The translations under genes and the position numbers were made by a program. From Aestuariimicrobium ganziense (GTDB lineage Bacteria > Actinomycetota > Actinomycetes > Propionibacteriales > Propionibacteriaceae), in the NCBI RefSeq assembly GCF_015352975.1, contig NZ_JACYIZ010000002.1, forward strand, positions 248,001 to 312,000: DNA of 64,000 bases. The letters are read 5' to 3'. The notes beneath the pieces were generated by a model. That model saw nothing but the letters and a program-made list of their open reading frames with translations, searched no databases and was not told where the DNA came from. Shown piece after piece: positions 32,023-43,045 of this stretch; the first letter of the stretch is position 1; each line of letters starts with the position of its first letter.

Positions 32023-34710
32023 CTACCGGGTGTCGCTGTGCGCTGCCTCGTTGGCTGCACGACCCGCCTCGAGCCGGGCGACCGGCACGCGGAACGGGCT
32101 GCACGACACGTAGTCGAGGCCGACCTCGTGGAAGAAGTGCACCGAAGCGGGATCGCCACCGTGCTCACCACAGACACCCAGGTGGATGTCGCGACGAGCA
32201 GCGCGGCCCTCGCGCACGGCGACCTTGACCAGGCGGCCGACACCGTCGATGTCGAGCGACTCGAACGGCGAGACCCGGAAGATGCCCCGGTCGAGGTACT
32301 CGCTGAAGAACTCCGCCTCGACGTCGTCGCGGCTGAAGCCCCACGTGGTCTGGGTCAGGTCGTTGGTGCCGAAGCTGAAGAACTCGGCGACCTCAGCGAT
32401 CTGGCCAGCGGTCAGGGCTGCACGCGGCAGCTCGATCATGGTGCCGATCAGGTGGTGCACGTCGACGCCGGACTCCTCGGCGACCTTGGTGGCCACCTCG
32501 TCGATCTCGACCTTGATGCTCTCCAACTCCTGCACCGCACCGACCAGCGGGATCATGATCTCGGGACGAGGATCGCCGCCGGCCTTGATCCGCTCGGCCG
32601 CAGCCTCGAGCACCGCACGGGCCTGCATCGCGAACAGACCCTTGGTGACCAGGCCGAGGCGCACACCACGCAGGCCCAGCATCGGGTTCTGCTCGTGCAG
32701 GCGACGGACGGCGGCCAGCAGGCTCTCGTCCTCCTCGGTCTCCTTGTGGTCGTGCTCGTCGACGGCCACCTTGACGCTCAGCTCGACCAGGTCGGGCAGG
32801 AACTCGTGCAGCGGCGGGTCGAGCAGGCGGATGGTGACCGGCAGCCCGTCCATGGCCTCGAAGATCTCGATGAAGTCGCCACGCTGCAGCGGACGAAGCT
32901 CTTCGAGCACCGCACGGCGCTGCTCCGACCCCGGGGCCAGGATCAGCCGCTCGACCAGCTCACGCCGGTCGCCGAGGAACATGTGCTCGGTGCGGCACAG
33001 ACCCACGCCCTGGGCGCCGAAGCGGCGGGCACGAGCGGCGTCGGGGCCGTTGTCGGCGTTGGCGCGAACCTTGAGCCGGGCCTGCTTGTCGGCAGTCTTC
33101 ATGATCCGGTCGACAGCAGCCACGAGCTCGTCGCTGCTGGGGTCGAGGGTGCCCTCGAAGTACTGCACGACCAGGCTCGGGGCCACCGGCACATCGCCGG
33201 CGTAGACGTCACCGCTGGTGCCGTCGATCGAGACCACGTCACCCTCGACCAGCACCGTGCCGTCGGGGCAGGTCATCTGGTTGCGCTTGGTGTCGACGTC
33301 GAGCTGCTCGGCGCCACAGACACAGGTCTTGCCCATGCCGCGGGCGACCACGGCAGCGTGGCTGGTCTTGCCGCCACGGCTGGTCAGGATGCCGACCGAG
33401 GCGATCATGCCGTTGAGGTCGTCGGGGTTGGTCTCTCGGCGAACCAGGATGACCTTCTTGCCCTTCTTGGCCCACTCGACGGCAGCCTCGGACGAGAACA
33501 CGATCTGACCAACAGCCGCACCCGGGGAGGCGTTCATGCCCTTGGCGATCCGGTTCTTCGGAGCGTCGTCGTCGAAGCTGGGGAACATCAGGTGCACCAG
33601 CTGGTCACCGGTGACGCGGTTGAGCGCCTCGTCCTCGCTGATCAGGCCCTCGTCCACCAACTGGGTGGCGATCCGGAAGGCGGCCTGAGCCGTGCGCTTG
33701 CCGACGCGGGTCTGCAGCATCCACAGCTTGCCGCGCTCGACGGTGAACTCGATGTCGCACAGGTCGAGGTAGTGCTCCTCGAGCTGGTGCATGATCTCGA
33801 GCAGACGGGCGTGCGCGGCCGGGTTGAGCTCCTGCAGTGCCGACAGCGGCATGGTGTTGCGGATGCCGGCCACGACGTCCTCGCCCTGTGCGTTCTGCAG
33901 GTAGTCGCCGTAGACGCCGGGGTGGCCGGTGGCGGGGTCGCGGGTGAAGGCGACGCCGGTGCCGGAGTCGTCACCGAGGTTGCCGAAGACCATGGTGCAC
34001 ACGTTGACGGCGGTCCCGAGGTCTTCGGGGATGCGCTCCTGGCGACGGTAGATGATGGCGCGCTCGCCGTTCCACGACCGGAAGACTGCCTCGGTGGCGG
34101 CGTCGAGCTGGTTGCGCGGATCCTGCGGGAAGTCGGCGCCAGTGGTGTCCTTGACGATCTGCTTGAACTGCTCGACCAGGGCCTTGAGGTCGTCGGCGGT
34201 CAGGTCGGTGTCGAGCGTGACGCCCTTGCGCTCCTTGGCGTCGGCCAGGGCGTCCTCGAACAGGTCGCCGGGCACCTCCATGACCGTCTTGCCGTACATC
34301 TGGATCAGGCGGCGGTAGGAGTCCCAGGCAAAGCGCTCGTCCTCGGAGATCTTGGCCAGGCCGTTGACCGACTGGTCGTTGAGGCCGATGTTGAGGACGG
34401 TCTCCATCATGCCGGGCATCGAGAACTTCGCGCCCGAGCGCACCGACACCAGCAACGGGTCGTCGGGGTCACCCAAGGTGCGACCCAGCGCCTGCTCGAC
34501 GCGGGTCAGGTGGTCAGTGACCTGGGCATCCATCTCCGCGGGTACGGCACCCTCGGCCAAGTAGGCCTTGCAGGCCTCGGTGGTGATGGTGAAGCCGGGG
34601 GGCACCGGAAGACCCATGTTGGTCATCTCGGCAAGGTTTGCACCCTTGCCACCCAGCAGGTCCTTCTGGTCGCGGTTGCCCTCGGAGAAGGAGTACACAT
34701 ATTGCGTCAT
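32023..34710 (-). CDS. ppdK: Pyruvate, phosphate dikinase
   Basis: The 895-residue enzyme interconverts pyruvate + ATP + Pi with phosphoenolpyruvate + AMP + PPi. The N-terminal nucleotide-binding domain begins YVYSFSEGNRDQKDLLGGKG. The swivelling domain has the phospho-His in TSRGGKTSHAAVVARGMGK (about residue 450). The C-terminal PEP-binding TIM barrel contains GLCRTEHMF and the end motif SFGTNDLTQTTWGFSRDD, with Cys in HLGVCGEHGGDP. Length and domain order are normal. It is a monocistronic gene, with an AACGAGG ribosome binding site before the ATG. Confidence 0.97.
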   Translation of the reverse strand: MTQYVYSFSEGNRDQKDLLGGKGANLAEMTNMGLPVPPGFTITTEACKAYLAEGAVPAEMDAQVTDHLTRVEQALGRTLGDPDDPLLVSVRSGAKFSMPGMMETVLNIGLNDQSVNGLAKISEDERFAWDSYRRLIQMYGKTVMEVPGDLFEDALADAKERKGVTLDTDLTADDLKALVEQFKQIVKDTTGADFPQDPRNQLDAATEAVFRSWNGERAIIYRRQERIPEDLGTAVNVCTMVFGNLGDDSGTGVAFTRDPATGHPGVYGDYLQNAQGEDVVAGIRNTMPLSALQELNPAAHARLLEIMHQLEEHYLDLCDIEFTVERGKLWMLQTRVGKRTAQAAFRIATQLVDEGLISEDEALNRVTGDQLVHLMFPSFDDDAPKNRIAKGMNASPGAAVGQIVFSSEAAVEWAKKGKKVILVRRETNPDDLNGMIASVGILTSRGGKTSHAAVVARGMGKTCVCGAEQLDVDTKRNQMTCPDGTVLVEGDVVSIDGTSGDVYAGDVPVAPSLVVQYFEGTLDPSSDELVAAVDRIMKTADKQARLKVRANADNGPDAARARRFGAQGVGLCRTEHMFLGDRRELVERLILAPGSEQRRAVLEELRPLQRGDFIEIFEAMDGLPVTIRLLDPPLHEFLPDLVELSVKVAVDEHDHKETEEDESLLAAVRRLHEQNPMLGLRGVRLGLVTKGLFAMQARAVLEAAAERIKAGGDPRPEIMIPLVGAVQELESIKVEIDEVATKVAEESGVDVHHLIGTMIELPRAALTAGQIAEVAEFFSFGTNDLTQTTWGFSRDDVEAEFFSEYLDRGIFRVSPFESLDIDGVGRLVKVAVREGRAARRDIHLGVCGEHGGDPASVHFFHEVGLDYVSCSPFRVPVARLEAGRAANEAAHSDTR

Positions 34711-34829
34711 GTCGACCTCGTTGTCGGGTTGTGAACTTGGCCCCTACCCTAGGCAGATCGATTTTCCGGGGTGCCCCCGGGGTGCGGACTTTCATTGGAC
34801 GGGCGGTGGTGCCCGCGGGGCTCGTCAAC

Positions 34830-35390
34830 CGACCGCACGTCCAGCCGTAGCGGCGCGCCGTCGCCAACCATGCGGTGATCGCCTCAGGCCAGTGTTCACG
34901 AGGCCCCAGCGGGTCACCGGCGGCCAGGCAGACACCGGACTGCACACGCCCCGCGATGGCTGCGGACCGCGTGGGTGAGGTGATCAGGGTCTTGTCGCGC
35001 CGGGTGGCGAGATAGCCCAGGGAGTCCTCGGAGTTCTGCTGCACCAGCGTGCGCACGGTCAGTTCGTCGGACGGGGGCAGCTGTGCGCGAGCCCGCTGCG
35101 AGCGCATCAGCGTGAGCAGTGCGGCCCGCAGGCTGATCGCCGCGAGGGTGCCCACGGCCATGGCGACCCAGTGCGGCGTGGGCAGCGGGCCGCCAGTCGA
35201 ACCAGTGACCAGACGCCGGATCAGCCTGGCCAGGCGCGAGCGCGGACGACCGGCCCCGCCGGCAAGGTAGGTCAACAGCCAGCCGACCGACCAGGTCACG
35301 GCCAGGCCTGCCAACAGCACGAGCAGGGCGGCGCGCCGGTTGCCGGCGACGGTGTGGGCGCTGAAGTCGCGCCGCCGAACGATGAGCAGG
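34830..35390 (-). pseudogene. MprF/LysX-like phosphatidylglycerol aminoacyltransferase remnant
   Basis: The minus strand reads RRDFSAHTVAGNRRAALLVL, then LLAGLAVTWSVGWLLTYL and SLGYLATRRDKTLIT, and on to SGVCLAAGDPLGPREHWPEA and AWLATARRYGW. This is the last membrane helix and the beginning of the DUF2156-type aminoacyltransferase domain of MprF/LysX proteins. The catalytic C-terminal part is lost at about 34830, just upstream of ppdK, and no N-terminal membrane domain can be read beyond 35390. The remnant is ~190 codons of an expected 600-1000. Confidence 0.65.
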
Positions 35391-35405
35391 CGAACCTGCT
35401 CTGGG

Positions 35406-35450
35406 CGAGCTTCCCCTGAACGAACTTCCCCTCAACGAACTTCCCCTGGG
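35406..35450. repeat. Three tandem 15-bp units
   Basis: Units CGAGCTTCCCCTGAA, CGAACTTCCCCTCAA and CGAACTTCCCCTGGG follow each other, with a partial fourth (CGAGCCTCTG). On the minus strand one frame gives GKFVEGKFVQGKLAQ, so it may come from a repetitive coding stretch. It lies at the 5' edge of the MprF-like remnant. Confidence 0.6.
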
Positions 35451-35547
35451 CGAGCCTCTGTGGGGGGCGTGCACCGGTCACGGCCTCAACTGTTGCACCG
35501 TCAGGGGCTCGCCCCAAGAGCGTGGTCGCATGTGTTGACAGTGTTGG

Positions 35548-36900
35548 TCACCACAGCCAGGCGGATGCCTCGTGATCTGGGTGCTCGGCGAGCAGTCGGG
35601 TGCGCACGGCCTCGACCTGGGCGGGCATCGGCAGCAGGGATCCATCGCCCAGGTCCCAGTGTTCGGGAGCGTGCTCGAGCACGGCCAGGAAGGGGGCCAC
35701 CAGGTCGGGATCGAGGGTCTCGACGGGCAGACCTCGCCCGGTCAGGCCCCACATCCGCCACACATCTCCGGTCGGGTGATCGGCGCCGCTCAGGACGGCG
35801 AGTTCGGCGCGTCGACAGGTCGGCGCCGGGCGGTGGTCAGCCGCCGCGGGTGCGGGTGGGGGTGGGGGCGGGCTCGGCTGTGCACCGTGGACGAGCAACG
35901 CCGTCCACGCCCGGGCGTGGGCCAGCACGGCGCCCGCCTCGGGCGACATCCTCACCAGGGCCTCCTCGACCAGGGCGGCATGCTCCGGTCTCGCACTGGC
36001 CGCCAACAGGTTGGCCGAGAGCGCCACGACCAGTGGGGGCACCGTCCCGGGGCGGTGGAGCACCTCCTCCAGGTGTTGCTCTGCCCCCTCGAGGTCGCCC
36101 GCCCGCAGTGCGTTGGCCACCGCTAGCGCAGTCCCAGCGGCCGGCTCGTCGTGGTCAACGGCGTCCGCGCGTCCCCACACCAGCACTCGGCTGCTGGTGG
36201 CGGCTTGGTGGACGTCGATGGTGTGGGCGCCGGACAGCAGGGTCACCACTGCGGCGTCCTCGTCCTGCACGACGGTCAGGGTGCGGCTGTCGATGCCGGC
36301 AGCGGGCAGCGGGAGGACGATCTCGCTCCCCGGGTCGCCGCTGGTGTGGGGTGGGTACCAGGCGGGCAGCAGGCCGGCCAGGTCGGCCGGGGTGCGCACC
36401 CAGCGCGCGGTCCAGGTCAGTCGCCGGGTGATCCGGCTGCCGCGCAGGTTGATCGGTATGCCGTCGAGTGGGTGGCCCCAGTCGCCGACGCGCGGTTGGG
36501 CGGCCAGCACAACGGCTGACCCGTCGTCGCGCCCGGGTTCGAGGACGAGGCCACAGTGGCGCACGTCGACCCGGTAGTGCTGCGTGGGCCACTCGCCCTC
36601 GACCACCAGCCTCGGCCCGGGGACCGTCAGGTCGTCCGTGCTGCGCAGGTCGAGCAGCAAGGCCCACTGGTCGTCCTCGACCAGCCACTCGACGCTGACC
36701 GTGGCGCTCCCCCACCGCCAGGTGCCCGGCCCCACGGGTTGCCAGGGCGCGTCGAACTCGACACCGATCCGGTCGGCGAGCACAAGTCCGCTGTGCTGGT
36801 CGAGCACCGGACCGAGGTCGGCACCGAGCGGGTGCAGCGCGATGCCCTGCCAGACCAGCGGCTCGTCGAGTGTCCGTTGACTCAGTGGCGGCGTTGGCAT
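35548..36900 (-). CDS. Actinobacterial protein of unknown function
   Basis: The protein has 450 residues from the ATG at 36900, which lies inside the 3' end of the DNA glycosylase gene (19-base overlap). The first ~260 residues are rich in beta-strand patterns (TWRWGSATVSVEWLVEDDQW, RLTWTARWVRTP). The rest is helical and Ala/Leu-rich (AVANALRAGDLEGAEQHLEE), with a run of seven prolines near residue 360. No signal peptide, membrane helix or catalytic motif was recognised. Overlap with nei suggests co-expression, but a DNA repair role would be guesswork. Confidence 0.7.
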   Translation of the reverse strand: MPTPPLSQRTLDEPLVWQGIALHPLGADLGPVLDQHSGLVLADRIGVEFDAPWQPVGPGTWRWGSATVSVEWLVEDDQWALLLDLRSTDDLTVPGPRLVVEGEWPTQHYRVDVRHCGLVLEPGRDDGSAVVLAAQPRVGDWGHPLDGIPINLRGSRITRRLTWTARWVRTPADLAGLLPAWYPPHTSGDPGSEIVLPLPAAGIDSRTLTVVQDEDAAVVTLLSGAHTIDVHQAATSSRVLVWGRADAVDHDEPAAGTALAVANALRAGDLEGAEQHLEEVLHRPGTVPPLVVALSANLLAASARPEHAALVEEALVRMSPEAGAVLAHARAWTALLVHGAQPSPPPPPPAPAAADHRPAPTCRRAELAVLSGADHPTGDVWRMWGLTGRGLPVETLDPDLVAPFLAVLEHAPEHWDLGDGSLLPMPAQVEAVRTRLLAEHPDHEASAWLW

Positions 36901-37697
36901 CGTCCGCACCAGTACAGGTTGCGCCCCTCGAGCAGGCGGGTGCGCACCCGTGACCCGCAGACCCAGCAGGGCAGGTCGGCACGTCGGTAGACGTACACCT
37001 CCCCGCCATGGCGGTCGACGCGGGCGTCTCGTCCCATCGCCTCGGGGGTGTGTTCGTCGGTGACGGTGTCGATCCGGCCGTCCTGCACCCCCAGCGCCAT
37101 CAGGGCCACCAGGTCGGCCCAGATCAGTTCCCAACTCGAGCGCTTGAGCTTGTTGCCCGGGCAGGCGGGATCGATCCGGTGCCGAAACAGCACCTCAGCG
37201 CGGTAGATGTTGCCCACCCCGGCGGTGATCCTCTGGTCCATCAGCAGGGCGGCGATCGGCTTCGACGAGCGGTGGATCCGCTGCCAGGCGACCTCGGGGT
37301 CGGCGTCCGCGCGCAGCGGGTCGGGCCCGAGCGGTGCCACCACGGCGTCGACCTCTGCGGGTGACTGCAGCACGCAGGTCTGGGGACCGCGCAGGTCGGC
37401 GGCGGTGTCACCGTCGGTGATCCGCAGCCGGACGAGGCCCTTGACCGGTTCGATCGGGCCGACCCGCAGCTTGCCGATCAGGCCGAGGTGGATCTGGATC
37501 GTGGCCGTGTCGACCGGCGCGTCGAAGTCGATGAACAGGTGCTTGCCCCAGGCCTGGGCCCCGCTGAGCACGTGGCCGTCGAGCAGCACCGCGGAGTCGG
37601 CGAATCTGCCCTGGGGTGAGGTGACCTGCACCGTCCGGCCGGCGAACGCGGCGTTGACGGCGTGGGCGAGCCGGTGGATGACGTGGCCTTCGGGCAT
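36882..37697 (-). CDS. nei: Fpg/Nei family DNA glycosylase
   Basis: The 271-residue base-excision repair enzyme removes oxidised bases and nicks the abasic site. The N-terminal PEGHVIHR contains the catalytic Pro (N-terminal after Met removal) and Glu3. The helix-two-turn-helix DNA-binding part includes DQRITAGVGNIYRAEVLF (about residues 163-180). The C-terminal zinc finger has CWVCGSR and WCGRCQ (four Cys, about 245-268). PEGH rather than PELP at the start points to the endonuclease VIII (Nei2) branch. It is leaderless and divergent from a small gene. Confidence 0.92.
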   Translation of the reverse strand: MPEGHVIHRLAHAVNAAFAGRTVQVTSPQGRFADSAVLLDGHVLSGAQAWGKHLFIDFDAPVDTATIQIHLGLIGKLRVGPIEPVKGLVRLRITDGDTAADLRGPQTCVLQSPAEVDAVVAPLGPDPLRADADPEVAWQRIHRSSKPIAALLMDQRITAGVGNIYRAEVLFRHRIDPACPGNKLKRSSWELIWADLVALMALGVQDGRIDTVTDEHTPEAMGRDARVDRHGGEVYVYRRADLPCWVCGSRVRTRLLEGRNLYWCGRCQRRH

Positions 37698-37704
37698 GCG
37701 GGTC

Positions 37705-37710
37705 AGCCTA
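37705..37710 (-). promoter_or_regulatory. -10 box TAGGCT of the nei gene
   Basis: On the minus strand TAGGCT lies 7 bases before the nei ATG at 37697. Its first two positions (37709-37710) are shared with the opposing box at 37709-37714. Confidence 0.55.
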
Positions 37711-37714
37711 GTCT
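37709..37714 (+). promoter_or_regulatory. -10 box TAGTCT of the divergent small gene
   Basis: TAGTCT lies 6 bases before the ATG at 37721 and overlaps the nei -10 box by two bases. Confidence 0.5.
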
Positions 37715-37720
37715 GGGGCC

Positions 37721-37924
37721 ATGGGTTCCGACCGCCGGGCGAGCGCCCCCGAACCGCGCGAACTGCCGCGCGAGTTCGGCCACGACGGCATCACCGGCCT
37801 GGTCGGGTGGGACACCGGGGTGCGCACCCGCGAGGTCAGTCGTCCCAGCGAGGACGACCATGCCGCTGCCGCGGCTGTGCTGGAGCAGCTGTTGGCCAGA
37901 GCTCAGGGGCGACGTCCCCGCTGA
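37721..37924 (+). CDS. Small basic protein of unknown function
   Basis: The protein has 67 residues: MGSDRRASAPEPRELPREFG, DGITGLVGWDTGVRTREVSR, then a helical end EDDHAAAAAVLEQLLARAQG ending in RRPR. It is charged and soluble with no motif I recognise. The leaderless -10 box and position in a 23-base divergent gap with nei support it as a gene. Expression may be tied to nei through the shared promoter bases. Confidence 0.6.
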   Translation: MGSDRRASAPEPRELPREFGHDGITGLVGWDTGVRTREVSRPSEDDHAAAAAVLEQLLARAQGRRPR

Positions 37925-37936
37925 GCGCCGGTCAGC

Positions 37937-38401
37937 TCATGAGGCGTCGAGCGAGCCGGTCTGCTCGTAGCGGGTGAGCAGGTCGATCCGGCGGGCGTGG
38001 CGCTCCTCGTCCGGCCACCGAGTCTGGAGGAAGGTCTGGACGATGGCCAGCGACTCCTCGGGGCTGGCCATGCGACCGCCGAGGGCGATCACGTTGGCGT
38101 TGTTGTGCTGGCGGCCCAGCCGAGCGGTGTCGGTGTTGTAGGCGAGGATCGAGCGGATGCCCTTGACCTTGTTGGCGGCGATGTTCTCACCGTTGCCCGA
38201 GCCGCCCAGCACGATGCCCAATGATTCGGGATCAGCAGCCACGGCCTCGGCGGTGGGGATGATGAAGACTGGGTAGTCATCGGCGTCGTCGTACTCCAGC
38301 GCCCCGTGGTCGACGACCTCGTGGCCGAGCTTGCGCAGCTCGGTGACGAGGTGGTTCTTGAGTTCGAAGGCGGCGTGGTCGGTGCCGATGTGGACTCGCA
38401 T
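37937..38401 (-). CDS. rpiB: Ribose-5-phosphate isomerase B
   Basis: The 154-residue RpiB/LacAB-family enzyme interconverts ribose 5-phosphate and ribulose 5-phosphate in the pentose phosphate pathway. It begins RVHIGTDHAAFELKNHL (phosphate-binding region) and contains GIVLGGSGNGENIAANKVKG (about residues 60-79) and NTDTARLGRQHNNANVIALGG (about 88-108). The position equivalent to the E. coli RpiB Cys is Ser68, as in mycobacterial RpiB. It is transcribed alone. Confidence 0.95.
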   Translation of the reverse strand: MRVHIGTDHAAFELKNHLVTELRKLGHEVVDHGALEYDDADDYPVFIIPTAEAVAADPESLGIVLGGSGNGENIAANKVKGIRSILAYNTDTARLGRQHNNANVIALGGRMASPEESLAIVQTFLQTRWPDEERHARRIDLLTRYEQTGSLDAS

Positions 38402-38481
38402 GGCGCCCAGTGTGTCAGGTCAGGGCCCTTGTTCGCCTTTCCAGCTCCTGCTCGGTCTGGGGGCCTGCATCCAGCGGCGAC

Positions 38482-38487
38482 TAGTGT
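38482..38487 (+). promoter_or_regulatory. -10 box TAGTGT before the Eis-like gene
   Basis: TAGTGT lies 8 bases before the GTG at 38496. The promoter appears intact although the gene carries a frameshift. Confidence 0.45.
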
Positions 38488-38495
38488 CGAGTCTC

Positions 38496-39754
38496 GTGGA
38501 CTCCGTCAACGACTACGAACTGCGCACCCTCGAGATCGGTGAGGCGCTCGACGACCCGATGCGCGAGTGGATGCAGGCCGTGCTGCTCGGCTTCAACGCC
38601 AAGTCGGCCAGCGAGACCAAGATGCAGGCCTGGTTCCGGGACTTCGTGGCGGTGCCGACCAGGCTGACCGGCATGTACGGAGGTGCCCTCCCGGGCAGCC
38701 TGCCAGGACCGGCGGCGACCTTCCTGTCGTTCGACGGTGTGCTCAACACCGGCGCCACGCTCGCCCAGGTCGACCTGATCACCGACGTCACGGTTCGTCA
38801 GTCGCACATCCGACGCGGCCTGATGCGAGCGCTGATGCTGCACGACCTGCGCCAGGCCCAGCAGCGTGGCCAGGTGTTCGCCTCGTTGACCTGCACCGAC
38901 ACCACGATCTACGGCCGGTTCGTTTCGGGCCGGCCACCCACCACACCCGGATCGAACTCGACACCTCCCCCGGTTTCGCGCTCAGGGTGCCCGCCTCGAC
39001 CAGGCTCGACGTGGTCGACCCCAAGCACGTGGACGTCAAGGCTGCGGTGGCCCGCCTCAGTCGCGAGTTCCTCGAGACCAGCCGCGGCGCCCACGAACGG
39101 GGCCCCTACTACGCCGGACTGCTCAGCGGCGAGTTCGAGTGGGAGTCGGGTGAGCCCAATCCCAAGGTGCGCTCGGCCGTCCACACCGGCGACGACGGCG
39201 AGATCGACGGCGTGCTCGTCTACGAGATCAACCGCGACGACGACACCATCGAGGTCGAGGACCTGATGGCTGCCAACCCGACTGCCGAGGTCGCGTTGTG
39301 GAACTACCTCGGCCGCCACGAACTGTGCACCAAGGTGACCGCCCACTGCGTCGACCCGGACGGGCCGCTGCGCTGGGTGCTGGCCGACCCGCGCCGGCTC
39401 AAGACCACCCGCGTCTCCGACCACGCCTGGCTGCGGGTGCTCGATGTGGCCGAGGCGCTGCGGATCCGCGGCTGGGAACAGCGCGGCAGCGCCTGCCTCG
39501 AGGTGGTCGACCCGCTCGGCCTGAGCGCCGGCACCTGGACGGTGACCGTCGGTGCCGACGGCGTCGAGGTGGCCGAGGGCGGTGACGACCCGGCGATGCT
39601 CGACGTCGCCACGCTGGGCTCGCTCTACTTCGGTGACGTGCGGGTTCGCCGCCTGGCCGACGTCGGCCTTGTCACGGGCAGCGACGAGGCCGTCAACCGC
39701 CTGGACGCCCTGTTCGCGGTGCAGCGTCGTCCGCTCAACAAGGCGCACTGGTGA
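38496..39754 (+). pseudogene. Eis-type GNAT acetyltransferase with a one-base frameshift
   Basis: The gene encodes an Eis-family N-acetyltransferase (two GNAT-like halves plus a C-terminal SCP2-like domain, ~419 residues in all), interrupted once. The first frame runs from VDSVNDYELRTLEIGEALDD through the acetyl-CoA region DVTVRQSHIRRGLMRALMLH to TDTTIYGRF. Near 38921-38925 one G is missing (GGTTCGTTTC where GGTTCGGTTTC would give RFGFGPA). The rest continues in the next frame: GPATHHTRIELDTSPGFALR through AEALRIRGWEQRGSACLEVV to NKAHW. Everything else is complete. A sequencing error or a very recent mutation is likely. Confidence 0.85.
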
Positions 39755-40176
39755 GCACCGTCCAGCCCGAACTCGTCGTCCTGGACGAACGCCATGCCGA
39801 CGAGGCCGTGGCGCTGTGGACGGCCTGCGGGCTGACCCGGCCGTGGAACCCGCCGGTGGACGACTTCCTGCGCGCAGTGCGCGGGCCCTCGTCGCAGGTG
39901 CTCGGCCTGGTCGAGGACGAGCGCCTGCTGGCCACTGCGCTCGTCGGCCACGAGGGCCATCGGGCCTGGGTCTACTACCTGGCCGTCGCACCGGACCTGC
40001 AGGGTTCCGGGCTGGGCCGGCGGATGATGGACGCCTGCGAGCAGTGGGCCCACGAGCACGGCATGCCGAAGATCCAGCTGATGGTGCGCGACGACAACGA
40101 AGCGGTCCGCGCCTTCTACGACGCGCTCGGATACGAACTGCAGCCGGTGGTCGTCTACGGACGACGATTCGGCTGA
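39751..40176 (+). CDS. GNAT family N-acetyltransferase
   Basis: The 141-residue single-domain acetyltransferase resembles the YpeA branch. The acetyl-CoA pyrophosphate loop is in VAPDLQGSGLGRRMMDACEQ (about residues 75-94), and the C-terminal part has VRDDNEAVRAFYDALGYE (about 112-129). Its start overlaps the stop of the Eis-like gene by 4 bases (GTGA), so it may have depended on translation of that gene. The substrate is unknown; ribosomal protein or small-amine acetylation are options. Confidence 0.88.
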   Translation: MSTVQPELVVLDERHADEAVALWTACGLTRPWNPPVDDFLRAVRGPSSQVLGLVEDERLLATALVGHEGHRAWVYYLAVAPDLQGSGLGRRMMDACEQWAHEHGMPKIQLMVRDDNEAVRAFYDALGYELQPVVVYGRRFG

Positions 40177-40183
40177 GTGCCGC

Positions 40184-42944
<2,761 letters not shown>

Positions 42945-42951
42945 GGGGGCC

Positions 42952-42957
42952 AGCCTA
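42952..42957 (-). promoter_or_regulatory. -10 box TAGGCT of the DsbA-like/ligA operon
   Basis: On the minus strand TAGGCT lies 7 bases before the ATG at 42944. It also decides this start over an upstream in-frame codon at 43091 inside pepN. Confidence 0.55.
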
Positions 42958-43045
42958 GACGCCTCGACCGACACCTCGATGCCGCTAGGCTCGTCGCAGC
43001 CCCGGGACGCCCGCGGCCACCCCCTGACCCTGTGGAGACCACACC

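Noticed and set aside
32038..34734. Long plus-strand open frame opposite ppdK
   Set aside because: It mirrors ppdK codon structure and has no recognisable domain; a shadow frame.
38915..38930. Programmed ribosomal frameshift in the Eis-like gene
   Set aside because: There is no slippery heptamer, stop codon context or downstream structure that would support it; a simple one-base loss explains the data.
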